A DNA stretch of 64,000 nt from JANXQG01 sp963719885 (GCA_963719885.1 CAVRDP010000028.1:62001-126000), one strand, 5' to 3'; numbered from the stretch's first letter, positions 17,424-26,837 are shown. A program made the numbers and translations. Notes: a model not told the origin generated them from the sequence alone.

Positions 17424-17756
17424 TTAAGGGCCTTTTCTAAAGGAGACTTGCTTGTCATACCTAAATTTGGTGGATGCCACCTTTTCTTCCCTGCGCCAGC
17501 GGGGCGTGTCGTAGCGGATATGGCGTCATGGGATGCGTCATGGTGGTAGTCTACTGTCGTCTTTGGCCGCGTCGCTCGCGACCTGCGATCCATCCTGCCA
17601 GATTGGCCTCCCGGCAAAGTCGGAAAGACGAATTTCCAACAAAAAGCTGACGGCTTTTCACAAGGCGCAACCACAGGGCACGATAAGACTTACGAAATGA
17701 CGTGAAAAAATCGGCGGACTCTTGTCTGGTGGCTCAAAACGTGGTATGACACGCGC

Positions 17757-18167
17757 ATGGCAACATCAAGATACGGTCGGCATCCCAAGTACCTCGCCCT
17801 AACTAAGAAGACCAGCGGCAAAAAATGGAACGGCGTCTGCCACGATACCCGGGTTAAGTCCAGGCCATGGCGTGCCTGGGTCACGGCCGACGGGAAGACG
17901 ATTCAACTCGGCTGCTACGACTCGGCCGAGCACGCGGTCTCAATAGCAGATTATGCCAGATACCTTTTATGGGGCCCTGACCCTAAAGAGTGGGTCAACG
18001 CGAAGGGGCGACGTTGCAAGCCCCCCAACGGGCCTTTCGTCGCCGCCGGGCGGATGACTAACTCCGGGATTCAGAAGCTGTTGTTCCGAAATGGCCGCGC
18101 CTCGATGGAGACGATGGCTGCGAATCTCCGGGCCTGCATCAAGGCGGCAAAGCTGCGTGAGGAGTGA
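17757..18167 (+). CDS. AP2-like DNA-binding domain protein
   Basis: The 136-residue protein includes a basic N-terminus (KYLALTKKTSGKKWNGVCHD) and an AP2/ERF-type core WRAWVTADGKTIQLGCYDSAEHAVSIADYA, in which the W-x-x-x-V, the LG.Y strand and the A-A helix follow the pattern seen in phage and homing-endonuclease AP2 domains. No HNH motif is present, so nuclease activity is not expected. Probably phage-derived. A strong intrinsic terminator follows its stop at 18195. Confidence 0.6.
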   Translation: MATSRYGRHPKYLALTKKTSGKKWNGVCHDTRVKSRPWRAWVTADGKTIQLGCYDSAEHAVSIADYARYLLWGPDPKEWVNAKGRRCKPPNGPFVAAGRMTNSGIQKLLFRNGRASMETMAANLRACIKAAKLREE

Positions 18168-18194
18168 CTTCGGCAAAATTGCCAGACGGAACAA

Positions 18195-18239
18195 GGGACA
18201 TCACTGATAATGCGCCGCAATCAGTGATGTCCCGTTTTT
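18195..18239. terminator. Rho-independent terminator-like hairpin
   Basis: A perfect 14-base stem GGGACATCACTGAT / ATCAGTGATGTCCC is followed on the plus strand by CGTTTTTA. It lies 27 bases after the AP2-like stop and overlaps the end of the convergent zinc-ribbon gene. Confidence 0.75.
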
Positions 18240-18605
18240 ATGCCCAGGGCAGATCCAGTCGTTGATCGAGGCCGCCAGCCTGCAAATCTCCTCCAACGGT
18301 CCGGCGGCACGTCGCGCCGTAACAATGGGCGCGGCGGCAGCATCAGTGACCGGACCTATTACTTGCACCACGCGCTGTCCACACGCAATGCACTTTTCTT
18401 TCTCTTCGGAGTTCACTTCCCGACACGCTGGGCAAATCCAGAGCCCGGCAAATACAGTGATATCTTCTTCGGGTTTCCGTGAGTTTCGAAAGTTGTCGAA
18501 GTCGTACGCGTTGAGCATCAAATTGGCCCTTCGGATCGGGCTCGGAATGTGGGGATCTCCGTATTCTACCGCGAACGGGTCCTGCTCGCATCCCGCCCCA
18601 ATCAT
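18201..18605 (-). CDS. Zinc-ribbon hypothetical protein (5' end uncertain)
   Basis: The open frame from ATG 18605 gives 134 residues with a two-Cys-pair zinc ribbon, WICPACREVNSEEKEKCIACG, flanked by low-similarity sequence. The same frame stays open upstream and reads WKVAVEPALRAAILEMIGAGCEQDP, which looks like real protein, so the actual start may lie at or above 18700, overlapping the Toprim fragment's stop. Function is unknown; the position next to a primase-like fragment suggests a phage or plasmid replication context. Confidence 0.45.
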   Translation of the reverse strand: MIGAGCEQDPFAVEYGDPHIPSPIRRANLMLNAYDFDNFRNSRKPEEDITVFAGLWICPACREVNSEEKEKCIACGQRVVQVIGPVTDAAAAPIVTARRAAGPLEEICRLAASINDWICPGHKNGTSLIAAHYQ

Positions 18606-18703
18606 TTCCAGGATGGCTGCCCGCAGGGCCGGTTCGACGGCAACCTTCCAAGGTATGCGCAGTCCCGTGGCTGAGTCACCGTATGCGCATCCCCAACAAC
18701 CTT

Positions 18704-18925
18704 CTACCGAAGCCGCTCGAGCGCCAGCCCAATCTCCTGCCAGGCTTCATCGGTCGTGCAATCGCCAACGTCGTCGCGGCCTTCAGGCAACTCCGCCAGC
18801 ACGGCTACACAGCCACGGTTGAGCAACGTACTACAGAGTTCAGCGGCATTGTCCTGCGCGTCACGGTCAAGGAAGACCACGACCGGCCTGCCAGGCAGGA
18901 AGCGATCGAGCAATTCCAGCGGGAC
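18704..18925 (-). pseudogene. Toprim (primase-like) C-terminal fragment
   Basis: The reverse reading LELLDRFLPGRPVVVFLDRDAQDN followed by CVAVLAELPEGRDDVGDCTTDEAW matches the C-terminal half of phage or plasmid Toprim domains (hydrophobic strand then D-x-D, then L-P-x-G-x-D-x-x-D). Everything upstream of LELLDRF is replaced by the GGACA/GCAGGACA minisatellite, and the sequence encoding LELLDRF itself is duplicated inside the array. So this is the remaining 3' end of a primase-like gene invaded or eroded by repeat expansion. Confidence 0.6.
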
Positions 18926-19345
18926 AGGACAGCAGGACAGGACAGGACAGGACAGCAGGACAGGACAGGACAGGACAGGAAGCGATCGAGCAATTCCAGC
19001 GGGACAGGACAGCAGGACAGGACAGCAGGACAGGACAGCAGGACAGGACAGCAGGACAGGACAGCAGGACAGGACAGCAGGACAGGACAGCAGGACAGCA
19101 GGACAGCAGGACAGCAGGACAGGACAGGACAGGACAGGACAGCAGGACAGGACAGCAGGACAGGACAGGACAGCAGGACAGCAGGACAGGACAGCAGGAC
19201 AGGACAGGACAGCAGGACAGCAGGACAGGACAGCAGGACAGGACAGGACAGGACAGGACAGCAGGACAGGACAGGACAGCAGGACAGCAGGACAGGACAG
19301 CAGGACAGGACAGGACAGGACAGCAGGACAGGACAGGACAGGACA
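18916..19345. repeat. Minisatellite of GGACA and GCAGGACA units
   Basis: About 430 bases consist almost wholly of two interleaved units, GGACA and GCAGGACA, with one internal duplication of flanking sequence (AAGCGATCGAGCAATTCCAG at about 18900 and again at about 18979). All frames stay open with low-complexity peptides, which are not real proteins. The length may be unreliable in assembly. Confidence 0.9.
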
Positions 19346-19407
19346 GCAGGGTCACACCTTAAAATTTACCTTTCTTTTGAAAGTTAAATTTTAAGGTGTG
19401 ACCCTGC
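19346..19407. repeat. Perfect 23-base inverted repeat beside IS110 remnant
   Basis: GCAGGGTCACACCTTAAAAT at 19346 begins a left arm that matches the right arm ending at 19407 exactly over 23 bases, with a 16-base AT-rich loop. The left arm's GCAGG merges with the minisatellite unit. It may be an insertion-element end or terminator. Confidence 0.8.
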
Positions 19408-19412
19408 TACAT

Positions 19413-19763
19413 ACAGGCCTCGACCCCAGCCTGCACGATTCGGGCGACACGATCCATTGCCGAAGCAAGATCAGCAAACGCGGTTCCCCGCTGCTGCGTA
19501 CTGCCCTGTATCTTACCGCGTTCGCTATCTATCGCCGCCATGACTACTTCACCCGCATTTATCGCAAACAGCGCGCCAAAGGCAAAAACCACACGAACGC
19601 CCTGGTAATCGTCGCCCACCGCCTCGCACGCGTCATCTGGCGACTCTTGACCGATGGCCGCGAATTCACCAAGCGTGCACCGAAATCCGTCTCTCCCTGC
19701 GACAAACCTCGCAAGTCAGCCAAATCCACCAAGACACCAAAACCCGCAAACGCCAGCGCTTGA
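19413..19763 (+). pseudogene. IS110-family transposase C-terminal remnant
   Basis: GLDPSLHDSGDTIHCRSKISKRGSPLLRTALYLTAFAIYR and the following HTNALVIVAHRLARVIWRLL are the conserved C-terminal Transposase_20 region of IS110-family enzymes (G.DPS...SG.....G.ISKRG...LR..L). The N-terminal DEDD catalytic half is missing; upstream is the minisatellite and hairpin. It is a dead fragment of an insertion sequence that once entered the primase-like locus. Confidence 0.82.
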
Positions 19764-20001
19764 ACCGCCTGGTAAGGTTACCGTGGAAAAATCAACCGCT
19801 ATTTTTCGCTCCGACTTGACTGGTCATAGTCGGTCTTTTCTCCTTTTCTCTGCGATGGGAGCACGCACTTCATCAACGCGGGAATCGACCTGGCGCCCTA
19901 TCGCGCCCTGGCGACACGGGCCGGCGGCGAACCGCCGAGTGATTTCTGAGTGCTTTCATCCAACGCCCAGAATCTAACAAGTAAAACTATTCAACTGACC
20001 A

Positions 20002-20618
20002 CTAAGGCTTTGCCGGTCGATACAGCCCGCGGGTTTCGATGTACTTTTCCACGGCCCGCGGCGTGCGATAGCGAATTCCCTGCCCAGCCGCCACGCGCCG
20101 GCGAGGTCGGAGCCGCTCAGCCCGATCTCCGGCATGACGACCTCGTGCCGCCGCATCGCATCGATCTGCTCGGGCGAGGCGATGCCGGACAACAAGTTGA
20201 AGTCCGGCGGCGGCCCGCCGCTGCGGCGAACGACCATCGGCAAGGCCAGCTCGCAGATACGTTCCGGTTGCCGCCAATGGGGCAGGTCGCGAAACATGTC
20301 GGCCCCCAGCAGGAAAAAAAATTCGCTCGCCTGGTCCTCGTTGCGAAAATGGGCCAAGGTATCGACCGTATAATTCACCCCGCCGCGGTCCGTTTCATAA
20401 CGGCTGGCGGAAAACGCCGGATGCCCGCCAATGGCCAACTCCAGCATTTCAATTCGATTCTCCGCTGGAGTCAATTCCCGCTGCTGCTTATGGGGTGGAA
20501 CCGCCGCCGGCACGAACCGCACCAAGTCCAATTGGCCCTGTTCGCGACAACATTCCGCCAACAGCAAGTGGCCGAAGTGGACGGGATCGAAGCTGCCGCC
20601 GAAAATTCCTATGCGCAT
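20002..20618 (-). CDS. nadD: Nicotinate-nucleotide adenylyltransferase (one-base frameshift)
   Basis: NadD adenylates nicotinate mononucleotide to deamido-NAD in NAD synthesis. MRIGIFGGSFDPVHFGHLLLAE contains the GSFDPxHxGH nucleotidyltransferase motif, and FLLGADMFRDLPHWRQPERI is also typical. The frame breaks at about 20098: after IGLSGSDLAG one base is missing, and RVAAGQGIRYRTPRAVEKYI continues in the next frame to ETRGLYRPAKP. The joined product is about 205 residues, the normal size. The ISxTxIR motif is altered to LSGSDLAGR, keeping the S and the following basic residue. Confidence 0.88.
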
Positions 20619-20680
20619 CCTTGAAAGACCTGAGGGAAAATGGGATAGTGGGGCGGGAGAAAATCCGAATGACGAAAGAC

Positions 20681-20786
20681 AATGACAGGAAAATGCACGA
20701 CAGGAAGATGAAAGAGGAGAAGAAGACGGGCGAAATTCCGAAGTTCCATCTTCCTGTCGTGCATCTTCCTGTCATTCTCCTCATTC
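20681..20786. repeat. Purine-rich intergenic inverted repeat between nadD and priA
   Basis: AATGACAGGAAAATGCACGACAGGAAGATG on one side pairs with CATCTTCCTGTCGTGCATCTTCCTGTCATT on the other with one mismatch. A related CATCTTTC/CTTCATCTTCC stretch lies at about 15774. It lies between divergent promoters. Confidence 0.7.
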
Positions 20787-20803
20787 ACGCCTAGTTTACC
20801 TCC

Positions 20804-23111
20804 TTGATGTCGGACCCACAACGTAGCCTCTTCGATCCCGATCCCGAGCCCTGGGAGGCCGACGACCAGGCCGAGCAGCTTGTTGCCGGGATCGTGCTCG
20901 CCGGGGGGCCGGCCCAGGAGTTCAACTACCTCGTTCCCGACGCCCTTCGCGACCTGATCGAGCCGGGCCGCCGCGTTCTGGTTCCGCTGGGCAAAGGCAA
21001 TCGGCAGGTGCAGGGCTATTGCGTGCGGGTCGAAAGCCGCCTGGCGGGACCTCGGCCGCTGAAGCCGCTGGCCGAGGTGGTCGATCGCCGCAGCCTGCTC
21101 TCGCCGGCCATGCTGCGGCTCACCCGCTGGATCGCCGATTATTACCTCTGCCCCTGGGGCCAGGTGCTGGAGACGGTTCTGCCGGCGGGCGTTCGCGGAC
21201 AGGCCGGCACGCGTATGGCGACGCTCTTGACGCTCGATCCTCGCGGGGCCGAACTCTTGGCTGCTGGCGCCATGCCGGACAAGCATCGCGAGATCCTCCG
21301 CGCGTTGGCTGCCGCGCCCGAACCGCTCACGCCGCAGGAGCTGGCCCGTGCGGCAAGTTGCTCGCCGGCCCCCATTGCCACGTTGCGCCGCAAGGGGCTC
21401 ATTCGTTCCCAAACCGCGCGGGTATCTACAGTCCGGCAGGCCGAGGTGGCGCTGCCGCGCGAGCAACATCTGCTCCTCAACCCGGATCAGCAAAAGGCGC
21501 TGGACGCCGTGCTTGCCGCGCTGCGTTCGCAGCAGCATCGCACGCTGCTGATCCACGGAGTGACCGGCAGCGGCAAGACGGAGGTCTATATCCAGGCCAT
21601 CGAAGAGGTGGTGCGCTATGGCCGGCAGGCGATCGTACTCGTGCCGGAGATCAGTCTTACGCCGCAAACCGTCGAGCGTTTTCGCCGCCGCTTCGGCGCC
21701 GTCGCCGTACTGCACAGCCACTTGAGCGACGCCGACCGGTATTGGCACTGGCAGCGGATTGCCGAAGGCCGCGTGTCGGTGGTCGTGGGCGCACGCAGCG
21801 CCGTCTTCGCTCCCACGCCGCACCTGGGGCTGATCGTTCTGGACGAAGAGCACGAATCGACCTTCAAGCAGGAAACCGCTCCCCGCTATCACGCCCGCGA
21901 GGTGGCCGCGGCCCGGGCCGCAGCCGAGAGCGTGCCGCTGGTCCTCGGTTCCGCCACGCCTTCCTTGGAAAGCTGGAATCGAGCCCGCCTGGGCCAGTAT
22001 CAATTGATCGAGATGCCGCGGCGGGTCTTGAACCGGCCGCTGCCCGAAGTGGGTACGATCGATCTGCGGGCCGACGGTCAGCGTGTGGGCAGCCGCGGCA
22101 GCATCAGCCGCCTGCTGCACCAGGCGATTTCTGCCGCATTACAAGACGACGGGCAGGTGATCCTGTTGTTGAATCGCCGCGGTTATTCCACGCACATCCA
22201 GTGCCCGGCCTGCGGCGCCGTGGTGCGCTGTCCCGACTGCGACATCGCCCTGACGCATCACACGACCCGGAGTACCGGGTGCCCCGGCGACCAAGTCCTC
22301 TGTCACTTGTGCGATTACCGTACCGCGCCTCCCACGCGGTGTCCGGCTTGCGACTCGGGCGAAATCCGCTACTGGGGCCTGGGCACGCAGAAGTTGGAAG
22401 CCGAAGTGCGGGCCCGTTTCCCCAACGCGCCACTGCTTCGCATGGACGCCGATACGATGCGGGCCCGCGGGGCCCACGAAAAGGCCCTCGCCGAATTTCG
22501 CGAGGGCAAGGCCCGCATCCTGCTGGGCACGCAGATGATTGCCAAGGGGCTCGATTTTCCCAACGTGACGTTGGTCGGCGTGATCCAGGCCGACACGGCC
22601 CTGCACCTGCCCGACTTCCGCGCGGCGGAACGGACCTTTCACCTCGTGACGCAGGTAGCGGGCCGGACCGGTTGCGGGGAGAAGGGTGGCCGGGTACTGG
22701 TGCAGACGTTCAGCCCCGATCATCCGGCGATCCGTGCGGCGGTGCGGCACGACTATGCGGCCTTCGCGGCCCAGGAGCTGCCCGTGCGTGAAATGTTGCA
22801 CTACCCGCCGTTTGCGGCGATGATCCGGATGGTGATTCGCGGCGAGTCGGAGGCGCTGGCCAAGCAGTTTGCCCAACGGCTGGGCCAGAGCGTCTTCGGC
22901 GGCCTTGGAGGCCAGCCAAGCCGGGGCTCGCGTCTTGGGGCCGGCCCCCGCGCCGACACCGCGAATCCGTGGAAAATTCCGTTTCCAGATCCAGATTCAA
23001 GGCCCCGACGGCGACAAGCTGCGGGCCGCTGTTCGCGAGGCCGAAGGCGAAATCCAAACACCGGTGGACGTGGAGTGGATTGTTGACGTGGACCCGCTCA
23101 ATATGCTCTAG
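20804..23111 (+). CDS. priA: Primosomal helicase PriA (late one-base frameshift)
   Basis: PriA restarts stalled replication forks as a 3'-5' helicase and primosome loader. Walker A HGVTGSGKTE lies at about 251-260 and the DEEH box at 347-350. Four CxxC zinc pairs lie at 467/470, 476/479, 500/503 and 513/516, and the helicase C domain ends in QVAGRTGCGEKGG. Between the second and third pairs, TTRSTGCPGD is encoded by a family A palindrome and adds a ninth cysteine. Near 22903 an extra G shifts the frame after LGQSVF; the true C-terminus AALEASQAGARVLGPAP to DVDPLNML follows to 23111. Confidence 0.9.
22261..22290 (+). repeat. Family A coding palindrome inside the PriA zinc region
   Basis: The core at 22265-22280 is ACCCGG-AGTA-CCGGGT followed by GCCCCGG. 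It is in the same orientation as priA and read as THHTTRSTGCPGD, lengthening the spacer between two zinc-binding CxxC pairs. Confidence 0.78.
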
Positions 23112-23125
23112 TACAATGAACCTCC

Positions 23126-24919
23126 ATGGCCTACAACTCTCTCAAACGCATCTTCGGCGAGACCAGGCTGGAACTGAAACTGCTGTTTCTGTTCGGCATC
23201 GGGTTGTTGGTGATCATCGGGACGGCGTTTTGGTGGTACGGCTCGAATACCGCGAAGCTCGTCAAAACGCAGAACCTCAGTACGGCGCAGTTGATGCTTC
23301 AGGAACACATGGTGGCAACCCACATCGGGGCTGACAAGAGCCAATCGAAGCGGCCCAGCATCGTTCCGGCCTCCACGGAAGATAGCGAAGAGGAATGGCG
23401 GAATATCCAATCCACAAGAAAACAGTTCGGCAAGCACGCGGGGGAAGTGGATTGGATCTGGTCGCAGGAGCATCCCGGAGCGCGCCCTCCGAACGCCCCG
23501 CGCGACGAGGAGGAAGTCGAAATCTGCAAGATGTTCTGTAGTGCCCCGGCCAGACCTTCCGAGCCGGGCGAGCCCAAGAAGACCGAGTACAAGGACAAGA
23601 TCGACGAGCGCGAGTATCGCTACTTCGAGCCGATCCGCGTTGAGGACAGTTGCTTGAAGATATGCCATGCCCCCCCTCCCGGCGGCAGCGCCGGCATCGA
23701 CCCCATGAGTCCGGTCAGCGTTACGCGGGCGGGCGGCGTCTCCACGCCCAACACGCAACTTAAACCGGGCGACGTGATCGCGATTGCGCGGGTGAGCTTC
23801 CCCGTGGAAGAGACGAAGGCCAAGCTCAACAAAAACTCGGCCATTCTCTGGACCTATGCCATCGGCACGGTCTTTCTCGCCATGCTCGCCTCGTATGCCA
23901 TCGTGCGCTACGTGATCGTCAAGCCCCTGCGGCACCTGCGCGACGTGAGCGACGCCGTGACCCGCGGCAATATCGCCTTGCGGGCCGAGATCCACACCGG
24001 CGACGAGTTCGAGGAGCTTTCCACGGCTTTCAACCGCATGTTGCGGACGCTCATCACCATCCAAGAGGAACTGCGGCAGGCCAACTTGAACCTCGACGGC
24101 AAGGTCGACGAGCTGGCGCAAATGAACATGCGACTGTACGAGATGAACCGCCTCAAGAGCGACTTCCTGGCCACCATGAGCCACGAGCTCCGCACGCCGC
24201 TGAACAGCATCCTGGGGTTCAGCGAAGTCCTGACCGGCATCGACTCGCTGGACGACAAGCAGAAGCGCTACGTGCAGAACATCCAGAAGTCGGGCAAGAC
24301 TTTGCTGGAAATGATCAACGACATCCTCGACCTGGCGAAGATGGAAAGCGGCCAGATGGAAATCCGCCTCAGCGAGTTCCGCGTGCAGCAGATCATCGGC
24401 GCCCAGGCCGACATGGCCCGGCCGCTGGCCGAGAGGAAGAACATCGACCTGGAAACCGGCATCGACCCCGACCTGCCGCCCATGCGCCAGGACCAGGCCC
24501 GCGTGCAGCAGATCCTCAACAACCTGCTTTCCAACGCCATCAAGTTCACGCCCGAGGGCGGGCGGGTCACGGTCGCCGCCGAACGCGATGAAAGGGATTG
24601 CCTGGTGATGCGCGTCAGCGACACGGGCGTGGGCATTGCCGAGGAAGACCGGCAGGTGATTTTCGAGAAGTTCCGCCAAGGGCGGGTGGGTGTGCCCAGC
24701 GGCGACGCCATGGCCCGCGAGTACTCCGGCAGCGGGCTGGGGCTGTCCATCGTTAGGGAATTGTGTAAGCTTTTGGGTGGCGAGGTTTCGGTCGCCAGCG
24801 AGTTGGGCAAGGGCAGCACGTTTACCGTTCGCCTTCCCTGGATGCTCGGCGAGTCCGCGCGGGCGGATGCGCCGATCAGTGAAGATTTTGACCAGGTTGC
24901 TCCCGCGAGGTTTGAGTGA
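23126..24919 (+). CDS. Membrane sensor histidine kinase with Tll0287-like sensor and CX3C motifs
   Basis: The 597-residue protein has a membrane segment at about 19-38, a periplasmic domain to about 238, a second membrane segment at 241-263, HAMP to about 315, then HisKA with H353 in FLATMSHELRTPLNS and a HATPase (NNLLSNAIKFT, DTGVGIAEED, GSGLGLSI). The sensor ends RYFEPIRVEDSCLKICH, close to Tll0287-like (DUF3365) domains, but the usual CxxCH heme site is CLKICH (C176, C180, H181), preceded by a CKMFC (C134, C138). It could bind heme or a metal to sense redox or gas. No response regulator is adjacent. Confidence 0.82.
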   Translation: MAYNSLKRIFGETRLELKLLFLFGIGLLVIIGTAFWWYGSNTAKLVKTQNLSTAQLMLQEHMVATHIGADKSQSKRPSIVPASTEDSEEEWRNIQSTRKQFGKHAGEVDWIWSQEHPGARPPNAPRDEEEVEICKMFCSAPARPSEPGEPKKTEYKDKIDEREYRYFEPIRVEDSCLKICHAPPPGGSAGIDPMSPVSVTRAGGVSTPNTQLKPGDVIAIARVSFPVEETKAKLNKNSAILWTYAIGTVFLAMLASYAIVRYVIVKPLRHLRDVSDAVTRGNIALRAEIHTGDEFEELSTAFNRMLRTLITIQEELRQANLNLDGKVDELAQMNMRLYEMNRLKSDFLATMSHELRTPLNSILGFSEVLTGIDSLDDKQKRYVQNIQKSGKTLLEMINDILDLAKMESGQMEIRLSEFRVQQIIGAQADMARPLAERKNIDLETGIDPDLPPMRQDQARVQQILNNLLSNAIKFTPEGGRVTVAAERDERDCLVMRVSDTGVGIAEEDRQVIFEKFRQGRVGVPSGDAMAREYSGSGLGLSIVRELCKLLGGEVSVASELGKGSTFTVRLPWMLGESARADAPISEDFDQVAPARFE

Positions 24920-24930
24920 GACACACCGTT

Positions 24931-25404
24931 ATGCCCGACATTCCAGCCGACGACGCCCCCGAAGTCCAGTTATTCACCGACGGAGCTTGCAGCGGTAACC
25001 CGGGACCGGGCGGCTGGGCGTTCATCCTTCGTCATGCGGCCACGGGCAAGGAATTGGAATCGTCCGGCGGAGAGCGGGAGACGACCAACAACCGCATGGA
25101 AATGACGGCCGTGATCCGCGGCCTGGAGGCCCTCAAGCGCCCGACGCGCGTGGAGGTCATCAGCGACAGCATCTACGTCGGCAAGGGGTTTTCCGAATGG
25201 TTGCCCAAATGGAAGCTCAACGGTTGGCGGCGCCGCGAGGGCGGCCAGCTCAAGCCGATCAAGAACGAAGAGCTTTGGCGGCGGATGGACGAACTGCTCT
25301 CCAAGCATCAAGTTCGCTTCACGCACGTTCGCGGGCATCAGGGCCATCCCGAGAACGAGCGCTGCGACATCCTGGCCGTGGCTGCGTATCAAAAGTATCT
25401 CTAA
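24931..25404 (+). CDS. rnhA: Ribonuclease HI
   Basis: RNase HI degrades the RNA strand of RNA-DNA hybrids. All four catalytic residues are present, numbered from ATG 24931: D17 in FTDGACSGNPGPGGW, E57 in NNRMEM, D79 in VISDSIYV and D146 in ENERCD. The length is 157 residues. The basic protrusion region KWKLNGWRRREGG is also present. A GTG at 24916 overlapping the histidine kinase stop is an alternative start; ATG 24931 fits the family better. Probably co-transcribed with the kinase gene. Confidence 0.93.
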   Translation: MPDIPADDAPEVQLFTDGACSGNPGPGGWAFILRHAATGKELESSGGERETTNNRMEMTAVIRGLEALKRPTRVEVISDSIYVGKGFSEWLPKWKLNGWRRREGGQLKPIKNEELWRRMDELLSKHQVRFTHVRGHQGHPENERCDILAVAAYQKYL

Positions 25405-25409
25405 ACGAC

Positions 25410-26837
25410 TTACTGCGCCTTCACTGCGGGGTGTTCGAGCTTCTGGCTCTCCAACCCCACCTTGGCCAGGATGATGTACAGCACGAAGCCGACGATAAAA
25501 GCGGCAACCGGCGGGCAGGGAATGATGTCCTTGTATTGTTCAAGCGACCCGACGTGCTTCGCCACAAGACCAAAAGCCCCGACGACGAACCCGACAGCCC
25601 ATGAGATCCAGCCGGCCGGATTGAACCCGGCCCGCGGGCCGGCCCACTTTCGCCCGGCCAACAAGTAGTCGGCAGCCATGGCACCGCAGATCGGTCCGAA
25701 CGATGCCCCGATAACTTTGAAGACATCGACCGCATTGCCGGCCACCCCGGTTACCACGAGGACGATCGATACCAGCGTGCCGATGCCGCAGGAGATGAAC
25801 GGGTTCACCTTCGGCAAGGTATTCCTGAAACTTGCCGCAGCAACCAACGCGCTGAAGCATGCCCCCGGGAAGGCCGAAATCACCAACAACAAATTGAAGA
25901 TATTTGCTGTCCGCGCACCGACGATCATGCTCATCAGATCGGTTGGACAAAGGGGGTCGATTTTGCCCGGTCCCACGAGTTTGTGGCCGGCGCCGTAGGT
26001 CCCGGCGACAATCAACAGGGCCAGACATCCGGTGAAGATCGTTGCCCCGGCCACGCCGACGAGGCCACCCAGAGACACGTCTTTCTCATTGCGATTGCTC
26101 GACGCGATATCCACGCCCGCAGCCCCCGCCGTCGCGAAAAAACCGACGATATTGGCAGCCGCAAAGAAGATCAGTGCCAGGGCACTGACGGGCGGGTGTG
26201 CAGCCGTGCTAGCGCCGTCCGGCAGCACCTGGGGCAGCATGCCGGGCTGGAAACTGCCGACCCCGGAAATCGTCGCCCCGGCGAGAATCAACAGGATCAC
26301 CAGGGGAAGCACCGGCAGGAACGTTGCCACCTTGGCCACGTAGTTGATCCCTTTGAGGCCGACCAGCGCGGCGGCGATCGCCCAAACTATGCCAATCGTC
26401 AACTGCACGGCCGGGACCGATTCTTGTCCGAGACAGCGGGCCAGCAGCATCGAGGAAAAAAATGCGTTGACCGCCAGCCAGCCGAACTGCAATACGCCCA
26501 TCAAGAAGCCGGGCATAAAGAAGCCGCCTTGGACACCGTACGTGGAGGTGCCTACCACCGCCAGCGGCAGGCCGGTCTTCATCCCCAAGAGTCCTGGCAC
26601 CAGGAAAAAGCAAAAGTGGCAAATCAGGGCACCGATTATCACCCCGAGAATCGCCGGACCAAGCCCCAGGGCCAGCAGGCCTTCGGGACGGGGAGCATCG
26701 CTATAAGGCACAGTCGCCCAAAACGCAAACCAGAGCATGATGGACGCGTAGGTTTGCGCCGTGGTCATGTACCAAGGCGCGCGTTTGTCTTTGGGAACCG
26801 GTTGGGCGGCAGCGACATAGTTTGGAAGCGAGGCCAT
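25410..26837 (-). CDS. NCS1-family purine/cytosine permease
   Basis: The 475-residue protein has about twelve predicted membrane segments and belongs to the nucleobase-cation symporter-1 (CodB-like) family of inner-membrane uptake carriers. WYMTTAQTYASIMLWFAFWA at the N-terminus, VVGTSTYGVQGGFFMPGF in the third segment and FGPICGAMAADYLL near the end are characteristic. Substrate (cytosine, purine or related) cannot be decided from sequence. ATG 26837 is preceded by a GAGGAG ribosome-binding site; the much longer upstream open frame is spurious. It converges with rnhA. Confidence 0.85.
   Translation of the reverse strand: MASLPNYVAAAQPVPKDKRAPWYMTTAQTYASIMLWFAFWATVPYSDAPRPEGLLALGLGPAILGVIIGALICHFCFFLVPGLLGMKTGLPLAVVGTSTYGVQGGFFMPGFLMGVLQFGWLAVNAFFSSMLLARCLGQESVPAVQLTIGIVWAIAAALVGLKGINYVAKVATFLPVLPLVILLILAGATISGVGSFQPGMLPQVLPDGASTAAHPPVSALALIFFAAANIVGFFATAGAAGVDIASSNRNEKDVSLGGLVGVAGATIFTGCLALLIVAGTYGAGHKLVGPGKIDPLCPTDLMSMIVGARTANIFNLLLVISAFPGACFSALVAAASFRNTLPKVNPFISCGIGTLVSIVLVVTGVAGNAVDVFKVIGASFGPICGAMAADYLLAGRKWAGPRAGFNPAGWISWAVGFVVGAFGLVAKHVGSLEQYKDIIPCPPVAAFIVGFVLYIILAKVGLESQKLEHPAVKAQ

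Noticed and set aside
17420..17674. Reverse-strand frame overlapping the 112-residue hypothetical by ATGA
   Set aside because: The overlap is suggestive, but the product has basic, Pro/Ser-rich non-protein-like composition and no recognisable domain, so it was left out.
18683..19394. Plus-strand frames rich in RTGQQDRTAGQDS
   Set aside because: Pure translations of the minisatellite. The flanking coding evidence (Toprim motif) is on the minus strand.
20609..22120. Reverse-strand open frame of 503 codons
   Set aside because: It is antisense to priA, which is clearly coding by motif. Composition is shadow-like.
23108..24679. Reverse-strand open frame of 523 codons
   Set aside because: It is antisense to the sensor histidine kinase, whose motifs are unambiguous.
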